DNA from: Burkholderia cepacia
GTDB lineage: Bacteria > Pseudomonadota > Gammaproteobacteria > Burkholderiales > Burkholderiaceae
Length of the DNA: 64,000 nucleotides
NCBI RefSeq assembly: GCF_029962485.1
Contig: NZ_CP073637.1
Location: forward strand, 682,001-746,000
Direction of reading: 5' to 3'
Positions 1-9,421 of this stretch are shown here, piece by piece. The notes below the pieces were generated by a model. That model saw only the letters and a program-made list of their open reading frames with translations. It made no database searches and had not been told where the DNA came from. The translations under genes and the position numbers were made by a program. Each line of letters starts with the position of its first letter. The first letter of the stretch is position 1.

Positions 1-164
1 TCGTTCGCGCTCGCGGCCGGTTCGCGCGCATCGATCAGCGCGATCGATGCGTGCTGCGTCGCGCTGCGGCGTGCGAGCCAGCCGGCGAGCGCGAGCCCGA
101 CGGGGCCCGCGCCGACGATGGCGAGGTCGTAGTCCGGCGTGGCCGGGGAGGAAGCGGTCGTCAT
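1..164 (-). CDS. UbiH/UbiF-family FAD-dependent monooxygenase, N-terminal part only
   Basis: The first 54 or so codons of a gene that runs off the left edge. After a short polar lead, residues 12-30 read DYDLAIVGAGPVGLALAGW, the beta-alpha-beta dinucleotide fold (GxGxxG) that binds the ADP part of FAD, followed by an acidic strand end (LIDARE). This matches the flavin hydroxylases of ubiquinone biosynthesis (UbiH/UbiF/UbiI). Its start lies 37 bp beyond the pepP stop on the same strand, and pepP next to ubiH is the order known from E. coli, which supports a ubiquinone ring hydroxylase. Which of the paralogues it is cannot be told from the N-terminus. Confidence 0.8.
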   Translation of the reverse strand, partial: MTTASSPATPDYDLAIVGAGPVGLALAGWLARRSATQHASIALIDAREPAASAN

Positions 165-201
165 CTTGATTCGTGAAACGGTGGTAACGGTCGGCGGCCG
201 G

Positions 202-1587
202 TCATGCGCCCGCGCGCATCAGCGCTTCGATCTCGTCGGCGTCGACGGGCACGCCGCGCGTGATCAATTCGCAGCCCTGCTCGCGCACGATCGCGTCGTC
301 CTCGATGCGGATGCCGATGTTCCAGTACTCGGGCGGCACGTCGTCGGCGGCACGCACGTACAGGCCGGGTTCGACCGTCAGCGTCATGCCGGGCTTCAGC
401 GTGCGCCACGGCAGCGCGCCGTTGCCGTCGCGCTCGGCGAGCCGCTCGCGGTAGTCGCCGCAGTCGTGCACGTCCATCCCGAGCCAGTGGCCCGTGCGGT
501 GCATGTAGAAGCGCGTGTACGCGCGCTCGGCGATCACGTCGTCGACCGTCGAGAAGCGTGACTTCGGGATGATGCCGGTGTCGAGCAGCCCCTGCGCGAG
601 CACGCGCACGGCCGCATCGTGCGGCGCTTCGAACGGCACGCCCGCGCGCGTCGCATCGATCGCGGCCTGCTGCGCAGCGAGCACGATGTCGTACAGCGTG
701 CGTTGCGCGGGCGAGAAGCGCCCGTTGGCCGGGAACGTGCGCGTGATGTCCGACGCGTAGCCGTCGAGTTCGCACGCGGCATCGATCAGGATCAGGTCGC
801 CGTCCCGCGCGGCCGCGTTGCCGGCCGGGTAGTGCAGCACGCATGCGTTCGCGCCGGCCGCGACGATCGAGCCGTACGCGGGCGACTGCGCGCCATGCTT
901 GCGGAACAGGTACAGCAGCTCGGCCTCGAGTTCGTATTCGCGGATGCCGGGGCGGCACACCTGCATCGCGCGGCGGTGCGCGAGCGCGGAGATGTGCGCG
1001 GCGCGCATCATCGTCGCGAGTTCGTGTTCGTCCTTCACGAGCCGCATGTCGTCGAGCAGCGGCGTGAGATCGAGCAGTGCGTCCGGCGCGGCGACGCCCG
1101 TGCGCGCCTGCGCGCGCACCGCATCGATCCAGCCTGCAAGCTGGCGGTCGAAGTCGGCCGACGCGCCGAACCGGTAGTGCACGGTGCCGGCATCGGCGAG
1201 CAGGCGCGGCATTTCGGTGTCGATCACGTCGACCGCGAATGCCGCGTCGAAACCGAACGCGTCGCGCGCGGCGTCGGGTCCGTAGTGAAAGCCTTCCCAG
1301 ATCTCGCGGTCGACATTCTTGCCGCGGCAGAACAGGATCGACTCCGGCGCGCCGTGCGGTGCAGCCGCGTTCAGCACGAGCACGGCATCCGGCTCGGTGA
1401 AGCCCGTCAGGTAATGGAAGTAGCTGTCGAACCGGTACGGGTACGTCGTATCGCGGTTGCGCAGCAGTTCCGGCGCGGTGGGAACGATGGCGACGCCGCC
1501 GCCCGCGGCACGCAGTGCGGCAAGCACGCGTTCACGGCGCTGGCGGTAGACGTCGACGGCGATGGCGGTATCGAGGGGCGCATTCAT
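202..1587 (-). CDS. pepP: Xaa-Pro aminopeptidase (aminopeptidase P)
   Basis: A cytosolic metallopeptidase that removes an N-terminal residue preceding proline. The protein is 461 aa. It has an N-terminal creatinase/prolidase domain (about 1-170) and a C-terminal pita-bread domain. The dinuclear metal ligands are visible: Asp in LIDAACELDGYASDITRTF (two Asp), His in MHRTGHWLGMDVHD, Glu in LTVEPGLYV and Glu in GIRIEDD. A longer open frame reaches 1680, but the first in-frame ATG with family-like sequence (MNAPLDTAI) is at 1587, and the upstream residues are not family-like. The gene lies upstream of the UbiH-like gene on the same strand, as in the E. coli pepP-ubiH operon. The family call is very secure; the start is likely. 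Confidence 0.93.
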   Translation of the reverse strand: MNAPLDTAIAVDVYRQRRERVLAALRAAGGGVAIVPTAPELLRNRDTTYPYRFDSYFHYLTGFTEPDAVLVLNAAAPHGAPESILFCRGKNVDREIWEGFHYGPDAARDAFGFDAAFAVDVIDTEMPRLLADAGTVHYRFGASADFDRQLAGWIDAVRAQARTGVAAPDALLDLTPLLDDMRLVKDEHELATMMRAAHISALAHRRAMQVCRPGIREYELEAELLYLFRKHGAQSPAYGSIVAAGANACVLHYPAGNAAARDGDLILIDAACELDGYASDITRTFPANGRFSPAQRTLYDIVLAAQQAAIDATRAGVPFEAPHDAAVRVLAQGLLDTGIIPKSRFSTVDDVIAERAYTRFYMHRTGHWLGMDVHDCGDYRERLAERDGNGALPWRTLKPGMTLTVEPGLYVRAADDVPPEYWNIGIRIEDDAIVREQGCELITRGVPVDADEIEALMRAGA

Positions 1588-1770
1588 CGTGCGATTGTAG
1601 CGCCGCGGGACGCCGCGCGTGAAAGAGGGGCGGCGAGTCGCGCCGGACGGCCCGCGCGGCGGTTGTTGCAAACCATCCACAGGCCCGACGGCCGATTTTC
1701 TGTCGTGCGACGCTGGCCGGTTATGATCGGCGACAACGTATACTCTCGGCGGTTCCCAAAAAGAAGGCAG

Positions 1771-2385
1771 ATGATGAAATTAATCGGTTCGCTCGGCAGC
1801 CCGTACGTCCGCAAGGCGCGGATCGTGCTTGCTGAAAAGAAGATCGACTACAAGCTGGAGCTCGAGAACGTGTGGGCGCCGGAGACGAATATTCATGCAT
1901 CGAATCCGCTCGGCAAGGTCCCGTGCCTCGTGATGGAGGATGGTGCCGCGGTGTTCGATTCCCGCGTGATCTGCGAATACGTCGATACGCTGTCGCCGGT
2001 CGGCAAACTGATTCCGCCGTCGGGCCGCGAGCGTGTCGAGGTCCGTTGCTGGGAAGCGCTGGGCGACGGCGTCCTCGACGCCGCGGTCGCGATTCGCATC
2101 GAACACACGATGCGCGACGAGGCGCAGCGCAGCGCGAGCTGGATCGCGCGCCAGCAGCGCAAGATCGACGACGGTCTCGTCGCGATGTCGCAGGGCCTCG
2201 GCGGCAAGACATGGTGCGTCGGTAATCATTACACGCTCGCCGACATCGCCCTCGGCTGCGCGCTCGGCTACCTCGACTTCCGGATGCCCGAGCTCAACTG
2301 GCGCGACCGCCACCCGAACCTCGACAAGTATTTCGTGAAGCTCCAGCAGCGGCAATCGTTCGCCGATACGCTGCCGCAGAACTGA
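1771..2385 (+). CDS. Glutathione S-transferase family protein
   Basis: A 204-aa soluble protein. Residues 1-80 form a thioredoxin-like GST N domain (MMKLIGSLGSPYVRKARIVL at the start, with the conserved cis-Pro and Glu-Ser-like region near VFDSRVICEYVDTL). Residues 90-200 form the all-helical C domain, with the usual LADIALGCALGYLDFR segment. It resembles the YibF-type GSTs of proteobacteria. Substrate is unknown; detoxification or glutathione-dependent reduction is the family role. The start was chosen because AGAAGG lies just before ATGATG; the second ATG (1774) is also possible. The gene is divergent from pepP and is followed by a strong bidirectional terminator. Confidence 0.88.
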   Translation: MMKLIGSLGSPYVRKARIVLAEKKIDYKLELENVWAPETNIHASNPLGKVPCLVMEDGAAVFDSRVICEYVDTLSPVGKLIPPSGRERVEVRCWEALGDGVLDAAVAIRIEHTMRDEAQRSASWIARQQRKIDDGLVAMSQGLGGKTWCVGNHYTLADIALGCALGYLDFRMPELNWRDRHPNLDKYFVKLQQRQSFADTLPQN

Positions 2386-2418
2386 GCCGCCGGCCACGCA
2401 TTCGCGCATTCGGCAGAC

Positions 2419-2453
2419 AAAAGAAAAGCGCCCCGCGGGGCGCTTTTCTTTTT
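2419..2453. terminator. Bidirectional rho-independent terminator between GST gene and the glutamate-synthase-like gene
   Basis: A 16-bp perfect inverted repeat (arms 2419-2434 and 2437-2452) around a two-base loop. The core GCGCCCC/GGGGCGC is flanked by A-rich and T-rich ends, so it works as a terminator on both strands between the two converging genes. Confidence 0.9.
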
Positions 2454-2493
2454 GCCGCGCGGGCCGCCGCGTGAGCGGGGCGGCCCGCGTGCG

Positions 2494-4113
2494 TCACTCG
2501 ATCGACGCGTACACGGCTTCGCCGAGCGTGAACGAATCGCTGCGCGCGATGGGCCACCACTTGTCGTACAGCGTGAAGCCGCAGGTCTGGCCGTCGAGCA
2601 GCGCGCCGGGCTTCAGGTACTTCAGCAACTGCGACATCAGCCGCACCTCGTGCGGCGCAACCCGCTGCACGATGTGATGCGCGCGCAGCTCGGACGGATG
2701 TCCGAGGCCCGCCGCCTGCACGAGCTCCTGCAGCGCATGCAGCGTATTGCGGTGGAAGTTGTACACGCGCTCGGCCTTGTCGGGCACGACGAGCGCGCGC
2801 TGGCGTACCGGGTCCTGCGTCGCGACGCCGGTCGGGCAGCGGTCGGTGTGGCAATGCTGCGCCTGGATGCAGCCGACCGCGAACATGAAGCCGCGCGCCG
2901 AGTTCACCCAGTCCGCGCCGATCGCGAGCGTGCGGGCGATGTCGAACGCGGTGATGATCTTGCCGCTCGCGCCGATCTTCACGCGATCGCGCACGCCGAT
3001 CCCGACGAGCGTGTTGTGCACGAGCAGCAATCCTTCCTGCAGCGGCACGCCGACGTGGTCGGTGAATTCGAGCGGCGCGGCGCCGGTGCCGCCTTCCGCG
3101 CCGTCGACGACGATGAAGTCGGGCACGATGCCGGTCTCGATCATCGCTTTCGCAATGCCGAAGAATTCCCACGGATGGCCGATGCACAGCTTGAAGCCGG
3201 TCGGCTTGCCGCCCGACAGCGTGCGCAGCCGGTCGACGAATTCGAGCAGCCCGCGCGGCGTCGAGAATTCCGAGTGCGTCGCGGGCGAGATGCAGTCCTT
3301 GCCCATGGGCACGCCGCGCGTCTCGGCGATTTCCGGCGTGATCTTCGCGGCCGGCAGCACGCCGCCGTGGCCGGGTTTCGCGCCCTGCGACAGCTTCACC
3401 TCGATCATCTTGACCTGCGGATCGGCGGCCTGCTTCGCGAACTTGTCGGGGTTGAACGTGCCGTCGTCGTTGCGGCAGCCGAAGTAGCCCGACGCGATTT
3501 CCCAGATGATGTCGCCGCCGTTCTCGCGGTGGTACTTCGACAGCGAGCCTTCGCCGGTGTCGTGCGCGAACCCGCCTTTCTTCGCGCCGAGGTTCAGCGA
3601 GCGGATGGCGTTCGCGGACAGCGAGCCGAAGCTCATCGCCGAGATGTTGAAGATCGAAATATCGTACGGTTGCGCGCGATTCGCGCCGACCCGGATGCGG
3701 AAATCGTGGTTCGGCAGCTTCGTCGGCGCGAGCGAGTGGCTGATCCATTCGTGCGCGACGGCCTTCACGTTCAGCTCGGTGCCGTACGGGCGGTTGTCGG
3801 CGACGTTCTTCGCGCGCTGGTACACGAGGCTGCGCTGCGCACGCGAGAACGGTTTCTCGTCGGTGTCGTCCTCGACGAAGTACTGGCGGATTTCAGGTCG
3901 GATGAATTCGAACAGGAAGCGGAAGTGGCCCCAGAGCGGGTAATTGCGAAGGATCGCGTGACGGTCCTGGTTCAGGTCGTACACGCCGAGCGCGACGAGG
4001 GCGACGGGGATGATGATCCACAGCCAGGAAAGCATGTGGGCCGACGCGAGCGCGGCCGCTGCGACGAGCAGCAGGACGGCACACCACATCGCCAGATAGC
4101 GTCGTGAAAGCAT
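2494..4113 (-). CDS. FMN-binding glutamate synthase family protein (membrane-anchored)
   Basis: A 539-aa protein. Residues 5-50 carry two hydrophobic segments (around WCAVLLLVAAAALASA and LWIIIPVALVALGV). The rest is the FMN-binding alpha/beta barrel of glutamate synthase large subunits. Visible features are the PGHGGVLPAAKI substrate/FMN loop, GAEGGTGAAPLEFTDHVG, and the cysteine cluster CIQAQHCHTDRCPTGVATQ, which in GltB-type enzymes holds a 3Fe-4S cluster. There is no glutaminase (GATase) domain, so it is not a full GltB. Members of this stand-alone family are common in proteobacteria, but the reaction is not established to my knowledge. The start at 4113 has GGAG a few bases upstream; an in-frame codon at 4146 lacks this. 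Confidence 0.88.
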   Translation of the reverse strand: MLSRRYLAMWCAVLLLVAAAALASAHMLSWLWIIIPVALVALGVYDLNQDRHAILRNYPLWGHFRFLFEFIRPEIRQYFVEDDTDEKPFSRAQRSLVYQRAKNVADNRPYGTELNVKAVAHEWISHSLAPTKLPNHDFRIRVGANRAQPYDISIFNISAMSFGSLSANAIRSLNLGAKKGGFAHDTGEGSLSKYHRENGGDIIWEIASGYFGCRNDDGTFNPDKFAKQAADPQVKMIEVKLSQGAKPGHGGVLPAAKITPEIAETRGVPMGKDCISPATHSEFSTPRGLLEFVDRLRTLSGGKPTGFKLCIGHPWEFFGIAKAMIETGIVPDFIVVDGAEGGTGAAPLEFTDHVGVPLQEGLLLVHNTLVGIGVRDRVKIGASGKIITAFDIARTLAIGADWVNSARGFMFAVGCIQAQHCHTDRCPTGVATQDPVRQRALVVPDKAERVYNFHRNTLHALQELVQAAGLGHPSELRAHHIVQRVAPHEVRLMSQLLKYLKPGALLDGQTCGFTLYDKWWPIARSDSFTLGEAVYASIE

Positions 4114-4231
4114 GGGGACTCCGTAAGAATCTTGAAATACCGCCATGCGTACGCTGCGCGGCGGCGCGCCGGCCGCGGCGGAATCGTGTCCCGCCGGGCG
4201 CGGCGTGGCGCAAGTCTAAACCGAATATGTG

Positions 4232-5410
4232 TCAGCGTGCGTCGGCGAGTGCCGGCGCGTGGCCTTCCGCCGGCGCGGCCTGACCGGGCTGGCCGGCTGC
4301 CGCAAGCTCGATGATGCCGCCGCCGAGACAGATCTCGCCGTCGTACAGCACGGCCGACTGGCCGGGCGTGACGGCCCACTGCGCGTCGTTGAACGCGAGC
4401 GAGAAGCGGGCTTCGCCTGCCGGGCCGGGGGCGGCGGCGCCGATCGCGGCCCGGCCGAACGCGCATGCCGCATCGGCCTGCCGGTAGCGCGTCTTCGCAC
4501 CGCACGCGAAGCCGTCTGCCGGCGGCTCGCCGGCGACCCAGCTCACGTTGCCGGCGACGAGCTCGCGCGACAGCAGCCACGGATGATCGTGGCCCTGCAC
4601 GACGTACAGCGTGTTCGACGCGATGTCCTTCGCTGCGACGAACCACGGTTCGCCGCTGCCGCTCTTGCTGCCGCCGAGGCCGATGCCCTTGCGCTGGCCG
4701 AACGTGTAGAACGCGAGGCCGATGTGCTCACCGACCACCTTGCCGTCGGGCGTCTTCATCGGGCCGGGCTTCGTCGGCAGGTAGCGGTTCAGGAAATCGC
4801 GGAACGGCCGTTCGCCGATGAAGCAGATGCCGGTCGAATCCTTCTTCTTCGCGTTCGGCAGCCCGATCTGGGCGGCGATCTCGCGCACCTTCGTCTTCGG
4901 GATCTCGCCGAGCGGGAACATCGTTTTCGACAGTTGCGCCTGGTTCAGCCGGTGCAGGAAGTACGACTGGTCTTTCGTATGATCGAAGGCCTTCAGCAGT
5001 TCGAAGCGTCCGTCGCGCTCGCGCACGCGCGCATAGTGGCCGGTCGCGATCATTTCCGCGTCGAGCGACATCGCGTGGTCGAGGAACGCCTTGAACTTGA
5101 TCTCGGCGTTGCACAGCACGTCGGGGTTCGGCGTGCGGCCGGCCGAGTATTCGCGCAGGAACTCGGCGAACACGCGGTCCTTGTATTCGGCGGCGAAGTT
5201 GACGGCTTCCACGTCGATGCCGATCAGGTCGGCCACCGACACGACGTCGATCCAGTCCTGGCGCGTCGAGCAGTATTCGCCGTCGTCGTCGTCTTCCCAG
5301 TTCTTCATGAACAGGCCGACCACGTCGTAGCCCTGTTCCTTCAACAGCCACGCGGTCACCGACGAATCGACGCCGCCCGACATGCCCACTACTACGCGGC
5401 GCTTGCTCAT
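4232..5410 (-). CDS. mnmA: tRNA-specific 2-thiouridylase MnmA
   Basis: A 392-aa enzyme that thiolates U34 of tRNA-Lys, -Glu and -Gln in the cytosol using ATP and a sulfur relay. The N-terminal PP-loop reads [18 protein letters not shown] (SGGVDSS ATP loop, residues 6-23). Catalytic cysteines are seen in [12 protein letters not shown] (about residue 105) and [12 protein letters not shown] (about 205). The central GLGG region and C-terminal beta-barrel follow. The last ~25 residues are low complexity. The start codon overlaps the stop of nudJ (ATGA), so the pair is translationally coupled. In E. coli nudJ is likewise next to mnmA. Secure. Confidence 0.96.
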   Translation of the reverse strand: MSKRRVVVGMSGGVDSSVTAWLLKEQGYDVVGLFMKNWEDDDDGEYCSTRQDWIDVVSVADLIGIDVEAVNFAAEYKDRVFAEFLREYSAGRTPNPDVLCNAEIKFKAFLDHAMSLDAEMIATGHYARVRERDGRFELLKAFDHTKDQSYFLHRLNQAQLSKTMFPLGEIPKTKVREIAAQIGLPNAKKKDSTGICFIGERPFRDFLNRYLPTKPGPMKTPDGKVVGEHIGLAFYTFGQRKGIGLGGSKSGSGEPWFVAAKDIASNTLYVVQGHDHPWLLSRELVAGNVSWVAGEPPADGFACGAKTRYRQADAACAFGRAAIGAAAPGPAGEARFSLAFNDAQWAVTPGQSAVLYDGEICLGGGIIELAAAGQPGQAAPAEGHAPALADAR

Positions 5411-5916
5411 TTGTTGACCGCCTGACGTTCGAATGCTTCGGGGCGCGGCGCGACCGAATGCGTGTGCAGGAAATCGAGCGGAATGCGCCGCCCGGCGAGA
5501 TAGTCGTCGACGCAGCGCATGACCGCGGGCGAGCGATGCCGCTCGCTGCACGCGCGCAGTTCGTCGGCCGTCATCCACAGCGTGCGGACGATGCCTTCGT
5601 CGAGCACGTGGCCCGCGACCGGCTCGCCGGCCGTGCCGCAGAACGTGAAACGCAGGTAGGTCGCGCCGGCGGTGCCGGGGCGGTCGTAATGCGCGAGGTA
5701 GACGCCGACGAGTGCGTCGGGCGTGAACGGGTGCGCGGTTTCCTCGAGCGTTTCGCGGATCACGGCGTCGGCCAGCGTTTCGCCGGCCTCGAGATGGCCG
5801 GCCGGCTGGTTGAAGCGCAGGCCCGTCGAGGTTTCCTCCTCGATCACGAGAAAGCGGCCGGCATGCTCGACGAGCGCGGCGACCGTTACATGCGGGGTCC
5901 AGATTTCGGGTTTCAT
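5407..5916 (-). CDS. nudJ: NUDIX hydrolase, NudJ-like phosphatase
   Basis: A 169-aa protein with a complete Nudix box at about residues 41-63 ([20 protein letters not shown] then T): Gly at 1, Glu at 7, REx2EE as metal ligands. NudJ enzymes hydrolyse nucleoside tri- and diphosphates and thiamine or HMP pyrophosphates. The name rests on the sequence start ([16 protein letters not shown]) and on the tight coupling to mnmA, the same neighbour as in E. coli. The substrate is inferred. The ATGA overlap with mnmA spans 5407-5410. Confidence 0.85.
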   Translation of the reverse strand: MKPEIWTPHVTVAALVEHAGRFLVIEEETSTGLRFNQPAGHLEAGETLADAVIRETLEETAHPFTPDALVGVYLAHYDRPGTAGATYLRFTFCGTAGEPVAGHVLDEGIVRTLWMTADELRACSERHRSPAVMRCVDDYLAGRRIPLDFLHTHSVAPRPEAFERQAVNK

Positions 5917-6163
5917 GGTTCGGCATTTTACCGGTTGCGCCTGAACGCTGCCGGCCGCTCTCGTTAAGTGAATCCGACCCCGTAAGCCTCGCGTCCTGCC
6001 GATGGGCTGCGACGCGGGCCCGGTTGGCGCGGCATCCGTGCACGATCGATCGTGCGGAACGTGGCGGCACGGCCGCCGCCCAGGGTGAAAAGCGGCGTCA
6101 ACGCGGGGTCCTGCGTGCGCGGCACGCGCCGTCGGCGCGCTGGCGACGCCACGGCGCCTTCGT

Positions 6164-7084
6164 TCATGGCTCGACGAGGCGCGCGACGCACGCGGCGATC
6201 GTGTCGCGGACGCGCACGATTGCCGGGTCGCGCTGCGTGCTCGTGCGCCAGCCGATTTCCACCGGATAGCGCGGCAGGTCGACCGGGCAGGCGAGCGCGC
6301 GCAGCGGCGTCGATTGCGCGATCGTGCGCGCCGCGTGCGCGGGAATCGTCGCGACCGCGTCGGAACCGGCGAGCAGGTACGGCAGCGCGGCGAAATGCGT
6401 GGTCGACGCCGCGACGCGCCGCTTGTGGCCGAGCGCGGCCAGCGCCTCGTCGACGATCCCGATCACGCCGCCCGACGATACGAGCAGGTGATCGCGCTGC
6501 AGAAAATCGGCAAGCGTCAGCGTGCGCGGTGGCCGCGTGCGGGCGGCCGGATCGATCAGGCACGCATAGCCGCCCGCCGCGACCGCGCGCCGGCTGAGCC
6601 CGCTCGCCGAGAACCCGCCCGACGCGATCGCCAGATCGACGCCGTGCCGCAGCAGCGCGTCGCCGGCGATGCCGCTGTGGGTCTGCCGGAAGATCAGCCG
6701 GATACCTGCGGCTTCCCGCGCGACCGCGTCGATCAGCGCGCGGCCGAGCGCGATCTCGAAGTCGTCCGACAGCCCGACCGAGATCGTGCGGCCGACGCGA
6801 TCGCCGCTGTCGGCCGCGATCGCGAGGCTTTCGCGGCAGCGGTCGAGTGCATCGGACAGGATCGGCTTCAGTTCGTCCGCGCGCGGCGTCGGCGCGAGCC
6901 CGCGGCCGGTGCGCACGAACAGCGGATCGGCGTAGATCACGCGCAGCCGCGCCAGCGCCGCGCTGACGGCCGACTGCGTGAGGTCGAGCCGCAGTGCCGC
7001 CCGGCTCGCGCCGCCTTCCTCGTACAGCGCCTCGAACACCTTCAGCAGGTTCAGGTCGAGACCGGCGATATCATCCGCATTCAT
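6164..7084 (-). CDS. LysR-family transcriptional regulator
   Basis: A 306-aa regulator. Residues 8-68 are the winged helix-turn-helix (LDLNLLKVFEALYEEGGASR, then LTQSAVSAALARLR). The periplasmic-binding-protein-like effector domain follows from about residue 90 to the end. The N-terminal LDLNLLKVF start resembles the NahR/NodD-like subgroup. It is divergent from the nitrilase gene across an 80-bp gap that holds a LysR-type T-N11-A palindrome, so it most likely controls that gene and itself. The effector is unknown. Confidence 0.92.
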   Translation of the reverse strand: MNADDIAGLDLNLLKVFEALYEEGGASRAALRLDLTQSAVSAALARLRVIYADPLFVRTGRGLAPTPRADELKPILSDALDRCRESLAIAADSGDRVGRTISVGLSDDFEIALGRALIDAVAREAAGIRLIFRQTHSGIAGDALLRHGVDLAIASGGFSASGLSRRAVAAGGYACLIDPAARTRPPRTLTLADFLQRDHLLVSSGGVIGIVDEALAALGHKRRVAASTTHFAALPYLLAGSDAVATIPAHAARTIAQSTPLRALACPVDLPRYPVEIGWRTSTQRDPAIVRVRDTIAACVARLVEP

Positions 7085-7091
7085 GACACAT

Positions 7092-7134
7092 ATCTTTCTA
7101 TCGATTTGATCGATGACATCTTATCGATAAAGAT
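7092..7134. promoter_or_regulatory. Candidate LysR operator in the LysR/nitrilase divergent promoter
   Basis: The segment 7100-7114 is a perfect dyad, ATCGAT-TTG-ATCGAT, that also fits the LysR T-N11-A box (T7101, A7113). A second, wider dyad is formed by ATCTTTCTATCGAT (7092-7105) and ATCGATAAAGAT (7123-7134), which are inverted copies apart from a two-base insert. Nested recognition and activation sites are typical for this family. That this LysR protein binds here is inference. Confidence 0.55.
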
Positions 7135-7164
7135 GGCGGCACCCCATTCACCGGAGTCGCCACC

Positions 7165-8088
7165 ATGTCCACGTCAGTCATCGCCGCATTGCAGATCGGC
7201 GCATCGCCCGCCGGCACGCGCGCCACGCTCGACACGATCCTCGGCTACGAAACCGCGATCCGCGACAGCGGTGCGTCGCTCGTCGTGCTGCCCGAGGCCG
7301 TGCTCGGCGGCTATCCGAAAGGCGAGATCTTCGGTACGCGGCTCGGCTACCGGCTGCCCGAAGGCCGCGACGCGTTTGCGCGTTACGCCGCGCAGGCGAT
7401 CGACGTGCCGGGGCCGGAAACCGACGAGCTGGCCGCGCTGTCGCAGCGCACGGGCGCGAGCCTCGTGGTCGGCGTGATCGAGCGCGGCGGCAGCACGCTG
7501 TACTGCACGGCGCTGTTCTTCGATCCGCGCGACGGGCTCGTCGCGAAGCACCGCAAGCTGATGCCGACCGGCACCGAGCGGCTGATCTGGGGGCAGGGCG
7601 ACGGCTCGACGTTGCCCGTCGTCGAAACGGCCGCCGGCCGCGCGGGCGCCGCGATCTGCTGGGAGAACCACATGCCGCTGCTGCGCTGCGCTATGTACGC
7701 GAAAGGCGTGCAGATCTGGTGCGCGCCGACCGTCGACGAGCGCGAGCTGTGGCAGAGCTCGATGCGGCACATCGCGCATGAAGGGCGCTGCTTCGTCGTG
7801 AGCGCGTGCCAGGTGCAGCCGTCGCCGCGCGCGCTCGGCATCGACGTGCCGGGCTGGGATCCCGAGCGGCCGCTGATCCGCGGCGGCAGCGTGATCGTCG
7901 GGCCGCTCGGCGACCTGCTGACGGAGCCGCTGATCGGCGAGGCCGGGCTCGTGACCGCGCGCATCGATACCGATGAACTCGTGCGGGCGCGATACGACTT
8001 CGACGTCGTCGGCCACTACGCGCGGGCGGACGTGTTTTCGCTGCACGTCGACGAGCGGCCGAAGCGGCCGGTGGTGTTCGGCGGGTAA
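7165..8088 (+). CDS. Nitrilase
   Basis: A 307-aa carbon-nitrogen hydrolase of the true nitrilase branch, converting a nitrile to the carboxylic acid and ammonia. The catalytic triad is complete: Glu in [12 protein letters not shown] (about residue 46), Lys in KHRKLMPT (about 129) and the nucleophile Cys in [13 protein letters not shown] (about 163). The GYP and CWEN signatures are those of nitrilases rather than amidases. It begins 80 bp from the divergent LysR gene, which is probably its regulator. Whether it prefers aliphatic, aryl or arylacetonitriles cannot be read from the sequence. Confidence 0.9.
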   Translation: MSTSVIAALQIGASPAGTRATLDTILGYETAIRDSGASLVVLPEAVLGGYPKGEIFGTRLGYRLPEGRDAFARYAAQAIDVPGPETDELAALSQRTGASLVVGVIERGGSTLYCTALFFDPRDGLVAKHRKLMPTGTERLIWGQGDGSTLPVVETAAGRAGAAICWENHMPLLRCAMYAKGVQIWCAPTVDERELWQSSMRHIAHEGRCFVVSACQVQPSPRALGIDVPGWDPERPLIRGGSVIVGPLGDLLTEPLIGEAGLVTARIDTDELVRARYDFDVVGHYARADVFSLHVDERPKRPVVFGG

Positions 8089-8171
8089 GGCAGGAAGGGC
8101 CGGGCGCCGCACGACGGCCCTGGGGAACGAACGGCGGCGGCGCGCAGCCTCGCGCCCGCCACCGTGCTTGG

Positions 8172-8858
8172 TCAGCGCATCGGTGCTTCCGCGATCCGCA
8201 TGTAGTCGGCGATCCGCCGTCCCTCCATGTCCGGAAACTGCTCGTGCACGGTGATGTCGCCCATCCGCGCGATGTCGAAGGTGCGGAAATCGTCGCGCAG
8301 CTCGCACCACGCGCCGATCGTCCAGCGCCCGCCCCAGTAGACGAGCCCGAGCGGCCATACGCGGCGTTGCGAATGCGCGCCGAGCCGGTCGCGATAACCG
8401 AAGCTGACGATGTGGCGCGTGTCGATGGCCTGGTGGATCGCGTCGACCTTCGCACAAAACGTCTCGTCGATGTGGAACGACGGCGCGAATACGGGCAGGC
8501 GGTCGAGTGCCGTGCGCTTGTCAGCCGGCATCGCCGACGCGATCTTCGCGAGCGCCGAGCGCGCGCCGCTCGCGAAGCGTGCACCGCCCCAGGTTTCGAG
8601 CATCCGCGCGCCGGTGGCGAGCGCTGCAAGCTCCTCGGCCGTGAACGTGAGCGGCGGCAGGCTCGCATTGCGGTTCAGCCGGTAGCCGATGCCGGCTTCG
8701 CCTTCGATCGGCACCCCTGACAGTTGCAGGTCGCGCACGTCGCGATAGACCGTGCGCGGCGACACCGACAGCCAGTCGGCCAGCTGCTGAGCGGTCGTGA
8801 GACGACGCCCGCGCAACAGCTCGGCGATCTGGAACAGGCGGTCGGCACGGCGGGTCAT
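8172..8858 (-). CDS. YafY-type transcriptional regulator with WYL domain
   Basis: A 228-aa protein. Residues 5-60 form a DeoR/HTH_11 winged helix (TAQQLADWLSVSPRTVYRDV). The second half carries a WYL domain (about 130-205), seen in IVSFGYRD and YWGGRWTIGAWCELRDDFR. WYL domains bind nucleic acid or small ligands. It lies 73 bp downstream of the VOC gene on the same strand, a common pairing of YafY regulators with glyoxalase-like genes. A TGACA-N6-TGTCA palindrome upstream of the VOC gene may be its operator. The ligand is unknown. Confidence 0.87.
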   Translation of the reverse strand: MTRRADRLFQIAELLRGRRLTTAQQLADWLSVSPRTVYRDVRDLQLSGVPIEGEAGIGYRLNRNASLPPLTFTAEELAALATGARMLETWGGARFASGARSALAKIASAMPADKRTALDRLPVFAPSFHIDETFCAKVDAIHQAIDTRHIVSFGYRDRLGAHSQRRVWPLGLVYWGGRWTIGAWCELRDDFRTFDIARMGDITVHEQFPDMEGRRIADYMRIAEAPMR

Positions 8859-8931
8859 GACAGCACCTCGATTCCTCTGGCTACGGGGACTTCGCGATGA
8901 TAGCGCCGCGCCGGCCCGCTGACCGGCGCGC

Positions 8932-9336
8932 TCAGTGGCATTTCGGCGCGTGCAGGCCGACGCGGTTGCCTTCGGTGTCGATCAGGTAGCCGACGTAGCC
9001 GTAGTTGTTCGGCAGCTCGACGACCGTGCCCTGCACGACGCCGCCCGCGCGCTTCACGCGTTCGAGCGCCGCGACGACCGATTCGCCGGCGTTCAGGTAG
9101 ACGAGCACGCCGTTCGCGCTCGGCTTCATCTGCTGCGGATCGAACACGATGCTGCCGCCGGTGCTCGACGCATCGCGATCGAACGTGGCCATCGGCACGC
9201 CGCCGATGATTTCCCGCTGCAACGTGGTTTGCAGCACGGTTTCGTAGAAGCGGATTGCCCGTTCGAAATCGAGGGACGGGATGTCGAACCACGCGATCGC
9301 GCGTTCCAGGGTTGCGGTGGCCGTTGCGGACGTCAT
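8932..9336 (-). CDS. VOC (glyoxalase/bleomycin-resistance-like) family protein
   Basis: A 134-aa protein with the paired beta-alpha-beta-beta-beta modules of the vicinal oxygen chelate fold. The first begins with AIAWFDIPSLDFERAIRFYE and the second ends with GYVGYLIDTEGNRVGLHAP. One or more metal ligands may be absent in this subgroup, so catalytic activity is not certain. It is probably co-transcribed with the WYL regulator downstream and is divergent from the ArsR-SRPBCC pair. Confidence 0.85.
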   Translation of the reverse strand: MTSATATATLERAIAWFDIPSLDFERAIRFYETVLQTTLQREIIGGVPMATFDRDASSTGGSIVFDPQQMKPSANGVLVYLNAGESVVAALERVKRAGGVVQGTVVELPNNYGYVGYLIDTEGNRVGLHAPKCH

Positions 9337-9421
9337 GACGAGCTCCTTGTTGCGTTGTTATTCGGGTTCGGTGTGGAAACCAGCCTGCATTGCGCCGGGA
9401 TTGCAGTGTGATCGCCGGCTG

